NCBI RefSeq assembly: GCF_027921745.1
Contig: NC_079239.1
Coordinates: 1,267,501 to 1,331,500, forward strand
Direction of reading: 5' to 3'
Source: Schizosaccharomyces osmophilus
Lineage: Eukaryota > Ascomycota > Schizosaccharomycetes > Schizosaccharomycetales > Schizosaccharomycetaceae
Length of the DNA: 64,000 nt
A model generated the notes under the pieces. It worked only from the letters and a program-made list of their open reading frames with translations. It did no database searches and had not been told where the DNA came from. Shown one piece after another: positions 61,545 through 64,000 of this stretch (position 1 is its first letter; each line of letters starts with the position of its first letter). The translations under genes were made by a program, and so were the position numbers.

Positions 61545-64000
61545 ATGACTTTAATGACGTTTTTTCTCCTTCCTCTCTTTCTCTTTGCTTTGATTTCACC
61601 TGCATTTGCATTGTTTCCTAAAAAGTTATCTTACGTTTCCGAAAATGGTCCTTTTAAGAATGCTACCATTGCCGATGTTTTGAATGGTTCGAAAAACCTA
61701 GCGGCATCATGCTCTTGCCCTTCCCACATTCTTTCTTCTGACGTTCCTCTCTACTCGGCAAAAGAAACCATCACTGCTTCTAGTTATTGGTCCCTTGTTA
61801 CAACTCAAATTACCACCACTGCTTATGTGCCTTTTACTTCACAACTTGCCTGTGTTCCCACAGGTGATTCCCATTCCTCTTCTTCTCTCACTAGCAGTGC
61901 GACTGGCAGCTCCTCTCCGACTCCTTCTGTAGCTTCGGTGCCTTCTTCGACCACCGCTGCTACTTCCAGTCAGGTTCCTCCCGCCAGTGCCTCACCTAGT
62001 CCTAGTCCAAGTGCCAGCCCCTCATCCGTCCCTGCCCTATCTACCGCCTCGGCTTCTTCATCTACACAGACTGCTAATACAAGCCCAGCCGGCACCCCAT
62101 CTCCAAATGCCAGTTCCACTCTAGTTTCCAGCTCCCAACCGGTACCCTCTACGAGCTTCACTAGTTCCGTCGCTTCTCCTCCTGCTCCTTCCCCATCAAG
62201 CAACTCCATTAAGTCCTCCTCCTCAGTTCCTATTCACAGCAAAGCTACTGGTAGTTCGTCCGCTTTCCCTCATACCTCTGTTCTCTCTTTTCTAACCGAA
62301 CGCTTCTCTACCGTTTACACAACAACCCTTTCGGGTGCTAGTTCGGATGTCAGAAGTATAACCTCTAAAGCTGTTTCCTCTACGCCGATTGCACCTTCTT
62401 CTTCATCTTCTTCCCTGTCTGGAAGCGGAAGCATCCCTAACAACGGAAAGCAGGGCCATCCCTCTACTGTAACCCAACTTACTACTAGCGGTTCCCATGT
62501 CTACACTACAACTGAATTAACCACTTTTTATGATACCGTCTATACCACGAATGTAGGTACCAGCACTTTTGCTACTACCGTCACCTATAACGGAACTGGT
62601 TCCGCCAGCCAATCAATCCCTCGTTCATCAGTCCCTATCACATCTGCTGGTCCTTCTTCGAGTGTAGGAACTTCATCTCCTTTATCCTCCACTGCCATTC
62701 TTTCTTCAACTGTCAGCAGCAAAAGTAGCCCGGCAGTTACTCCCACAACGAGTACCGCATCCTCTGCTTCTTCTTCAACCGAGAGTGTTACTACCTCAAG
62801 CTCTACACCTGAGCATCCCGTGTTAAGTACTTCTTCTTTTTCGAAGATCACCTCTGCACCCCTTCCTTCAACTTCCATTGATAAATCGAGCAGCATTATT
62901 ACAAGCGCCACTACCGGATCCTCTTCAACACCAAGCTTGGTGACTATTTCCCCAAACATAACTTGCTATACTGAAACCGATACTGTAACCACTACGTCTG
63001 GTTCTGTTAGTGTCACCTCTACCGTAATTACCGCATCTGGTTCGATCCCTACTCCCTCTTGGGTTACTGAGACCGTCACATCCGGTTCTCAAGGATTCAC
63101 TTCCACCGTTGCTACTCCCTCAGGCTCTTCTGCTGGAACTGTTGTGATTGATACTCCTAGCCCTAGTCCCTCTTGGGTTACTGAGACCATCACTTCTGGT
63201 TCTCAAGGATTCACTTCCACCGTTGCCACTCCCTCAGGCTCTTCCGCTGGAACTGTTGTGATTGATACTCCTAGTGCTACGCCTAACGGTTCTGTTGTCA
63301 TTAACACTCCTAGCCCTAGTCCCTCTTGGGTTACTAAGACCACCACTTCCGGTTCTCAAGGTTTCACCTCCACTGTTGCTACTCCCTCAGGCTCTTCTGC
63401 TGGAACTGTTGTGATTGACACTCCTAGCCCTAGTCCCTCTTGGGTTACTAATACCATCACTTCCGGTTCTCAAGGTTTCACCTCCACTGTTGCTACTCCC
63501 TCAGGCTCTTCTGCTGGAACTGTTGTGATTGACACTCCTAGCCCTAGTCCCTCTTGGGTTACTAAAACCATCACTTCTGGTTCTCAAGGATTCACTTCCA
63601 CCGTTGCTACTCCCTCAGGCTCTTCTGCTGGAACTGTTGTGATTGACACTCCTAGCCCTAGTCCCTCTTGGGTTACTGAGACCATCACTTCTGGTTCTCA
63701 AGGATTCACTTCCACCGTTGCTACTCCCTCAGGCTCTTCTGCTGGAACTGTTGTGATTGACACTCCTAGCCCTAGTCCCTCTTGGGTTACTAAAACCATC
63801 ACTTCTGGTTCTCAAGGATTCACTTCCACCGTTGCTACTCCCTCAGGCTCTTCTGCTGGAACTGTTGTGATTGACACTCCTAGCCCTAGTCCCTCTTGGG
63901 TTACTGAGACCATCACTTCTGGTTCTCAAGGATTCACTTCCACCGTTGCTACTCCCTCAGGCTCTTCGGCTGGAACTGTTGTGATTGATACTCCTAGCCC
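61545..64000 (+). CDS. Cell-surface adhesin/flocculin, Ser/Thr-rich with 38-aa repeats (3' end outside window)
   Basis: The frame opens at an ATG at 61545 and stays open to the window edge (over 818 codons). A signal peptide is evident: MTLMTFFLLPLFLFALISPA, cleavage near FA-LFPKK. About 80 residues with a few Cys (CSCPSHILS) precede a long mucin-like Ser/Thr/Pro region. From residue 506 a repeat array begins with units such as PSWVTETITSGSQGFTSTVA followed by TPSGSSAGTVVIDTPSPS. This unit is characteristic of fission-yeast cell-wall adhesins (the Pfl/Map4-like family, whose members often end in a DIPSY domain). Such proteins are heavily O-mannosylated and mediate cell-cell adhesion in flocculation or mating. 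The C-terminus, and so the ligand-binding or anchoring domain, is not visible. No intron is seen. Confidence 0.88.
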   Translation, partial: MTLMTFFLLPLFLFALISPAFALFPKKLSYVSENGPFKNATIADVLNGSKNLAASCSCPSHILSSDVPLYSAKETITASSYWSLVTTQITTTAYVPFTSQLACVPTGDSHSSSSLTSSATGSSSPTPSVASVPSSTTAATSSQVPPASASPSPSPSASPSSVPALSTASASSSTQTANTSPAGTPSPNASSTLVSSSQPVPSTSFTSSVASPPAPSPSSNSIKSSSSVPIHSKATGSSSAFPHTSVLSFLTERFSTVYTTTLSGASSDVRSITSKAVSSTPIAPSSSSSSLSGSGSIPNNGKQGHPSTVTQLTTSGSHVYTTTELTTFYDTVYTTNVGTSTFATTVTYNGTGSASQSIPRSSVPITSAGPSSSVGTSSPLSSTAILSSTVSSKSSPAVTPTTSTASSASSSTESVTTSSSTPEHPVLSTSSFSKITSAPLPSTSIDKSSSIITSATTGSSSTPSLVTISPNITCYTETDTVTTTSGSVSVTSTVITASGSIPTPSWVTETVTSGSQGFTSTVATPSGSSAGTVVIDTPSPSPSWVTETITSGSQGFTSTVATPSGSSAGTVVIDTPSATPNGSVVINTPSPSPSWVTKTTTSGSQGFTSTVATPSGSSAGTVVIDTPSPSPSWVTNTITSGSQGFTSTVATPSGSSAGTVVIDTPSPSPSWVTKTITSGSQGFTSTVATPSGSSAGTVVIDTPSPSPSWVTETITSGSQGFTSTVATPSGSSAGTVVIDTPSPSPSWVTKTITSGSQGFTSTVATPSGSSAGTVVIDTPSPSPSWVTETITSGSQGFTSTVATPSGSSAGTVVIDTPS
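63060..64000 (+). repeat. 114-bp (38-aa) tandem repeat array in the adhesin gene
   Basis: SWVT modules recur with their TGG codon at 63060, 63174, 63327, 63441, 63555, 63669, 63783 and 63897. Spacing is exactly 114 bp except one 153-bp unit that carries a 13-residue insertion (SATPNGSVVINTP). The residue after VT varies (E, E, K, N, K, E, K, E); the last four alternate K/E with near-identical DNA, suggesting a recent 228-bp duplication. The array continues past the window. Confidence 0.95.

Noticed and set aside
1-64000. Search by eye for retrotransposons, LTRs, DNA transposons and CRISPR arrays
   Set aside because: No reverse transcriptase, integrase or transposase motifs, no long direct terminal repeats and no spacer-repeat arrays were noticed. 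The only tandem arrays are inside two genes (37164-37372 and 63060-64000) and in microsatellites near 23060-23200 and 39955-40005.

Overview
The window is a nuclear chromosome segment of a fission yeast (genus Schizosaccharomyces). Three things point there. The DNA is AT-rich. Short introns of about 40-100 bp are frequent, with GTANGT donors and CTAAC/CTAAT/CTGAC branch sites close to the acceptor. The gene order matches S. pombe chromosome I as I remember it: antiporter-mug182-zpr1-rhp54-taf12-atm1 (c15A10 block), spc34-mug63-tif225-prr1-mitochondrial carrier-BolA-Rrp14N-mug129-rps5-fyv7-PPR-dtd1-orphan-cgs1 (c8C9 block), fhl1-vps32-get3-ctr5 (c1142 block) and dhr1-orphan-cwp1-nxt1-scm3 (PB1A10 block). 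The spelling is not S. pombe's. A relative such as S. octosporus, S. cryophilus or S. osmophilus is likely, but I cannot fix the species by eye.

Layout. 1-14.3 kb holds a truncated CPA1 cation/proton antiporter, a small mitochondrial-looking ORF, NADHX epimerase, Zpr1, the Rad54-type recombination translocase Rhp54, Taf12 and the mitochondrial ABC exporter Atm1. 15-24.4 kb holds the DASH subunit Spc34, a basic orphan protein, a TLDc protein, eIF2B epsilon and the HSF/response-regulator Prr1 (six exons, one 628-bp intron). 24.4-41.7 kb holds a mitoferrin-type carrier, a BolA/Fra2 protein, a short Rrp14 N-domain protein, Mug129, Rps5 with HomolD/HomolE promoter boxes, Fyv7, a large mitochondrial PPR protein, D-aminoacyl-tRNA deacylase (seven exons, one of 4 nt), a low-complexity repeat protein and the PKA regulatory subunit Cgs1. 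42.7-48.8 kb holds Fhl1, the ESCRT-III subunit Vps32, Get3 and the copper transporter Ctr5. 50-60 kb holds DEAH helicase Dhr1, an orphan, prenyltransferase alpha subunit Cwp1, a small mitochondrial-looking protein, Nxt1 and the CENP-A chaperone Scm3. From 61.5 kb to the edge runs a large secreted, Ser/Thr-rich adhesin with 38-residue repeats; its end lies outside the window.

Themes. Iron/copper handling recurs: Atm1, mitoferrin and BolA/Fra2 lie within 15 kb of each other, and Ctr5 is in the same window. The mitoferrin upstream region has three perfect ATCAGATAA (Fep1/GATA-type) sites within 137 bp. The long adhesin upstream region has a perfect 20-bp palindrome, four CTATTGTTT elements and a second small palindrome, which suggests dense regulation. 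I recognised no transposon, LTR element, tRNA, rRNA or CRISPR array. Exon coordinates were derived by hand from splice signals and protein-family continuity, so single-base errors are possible.
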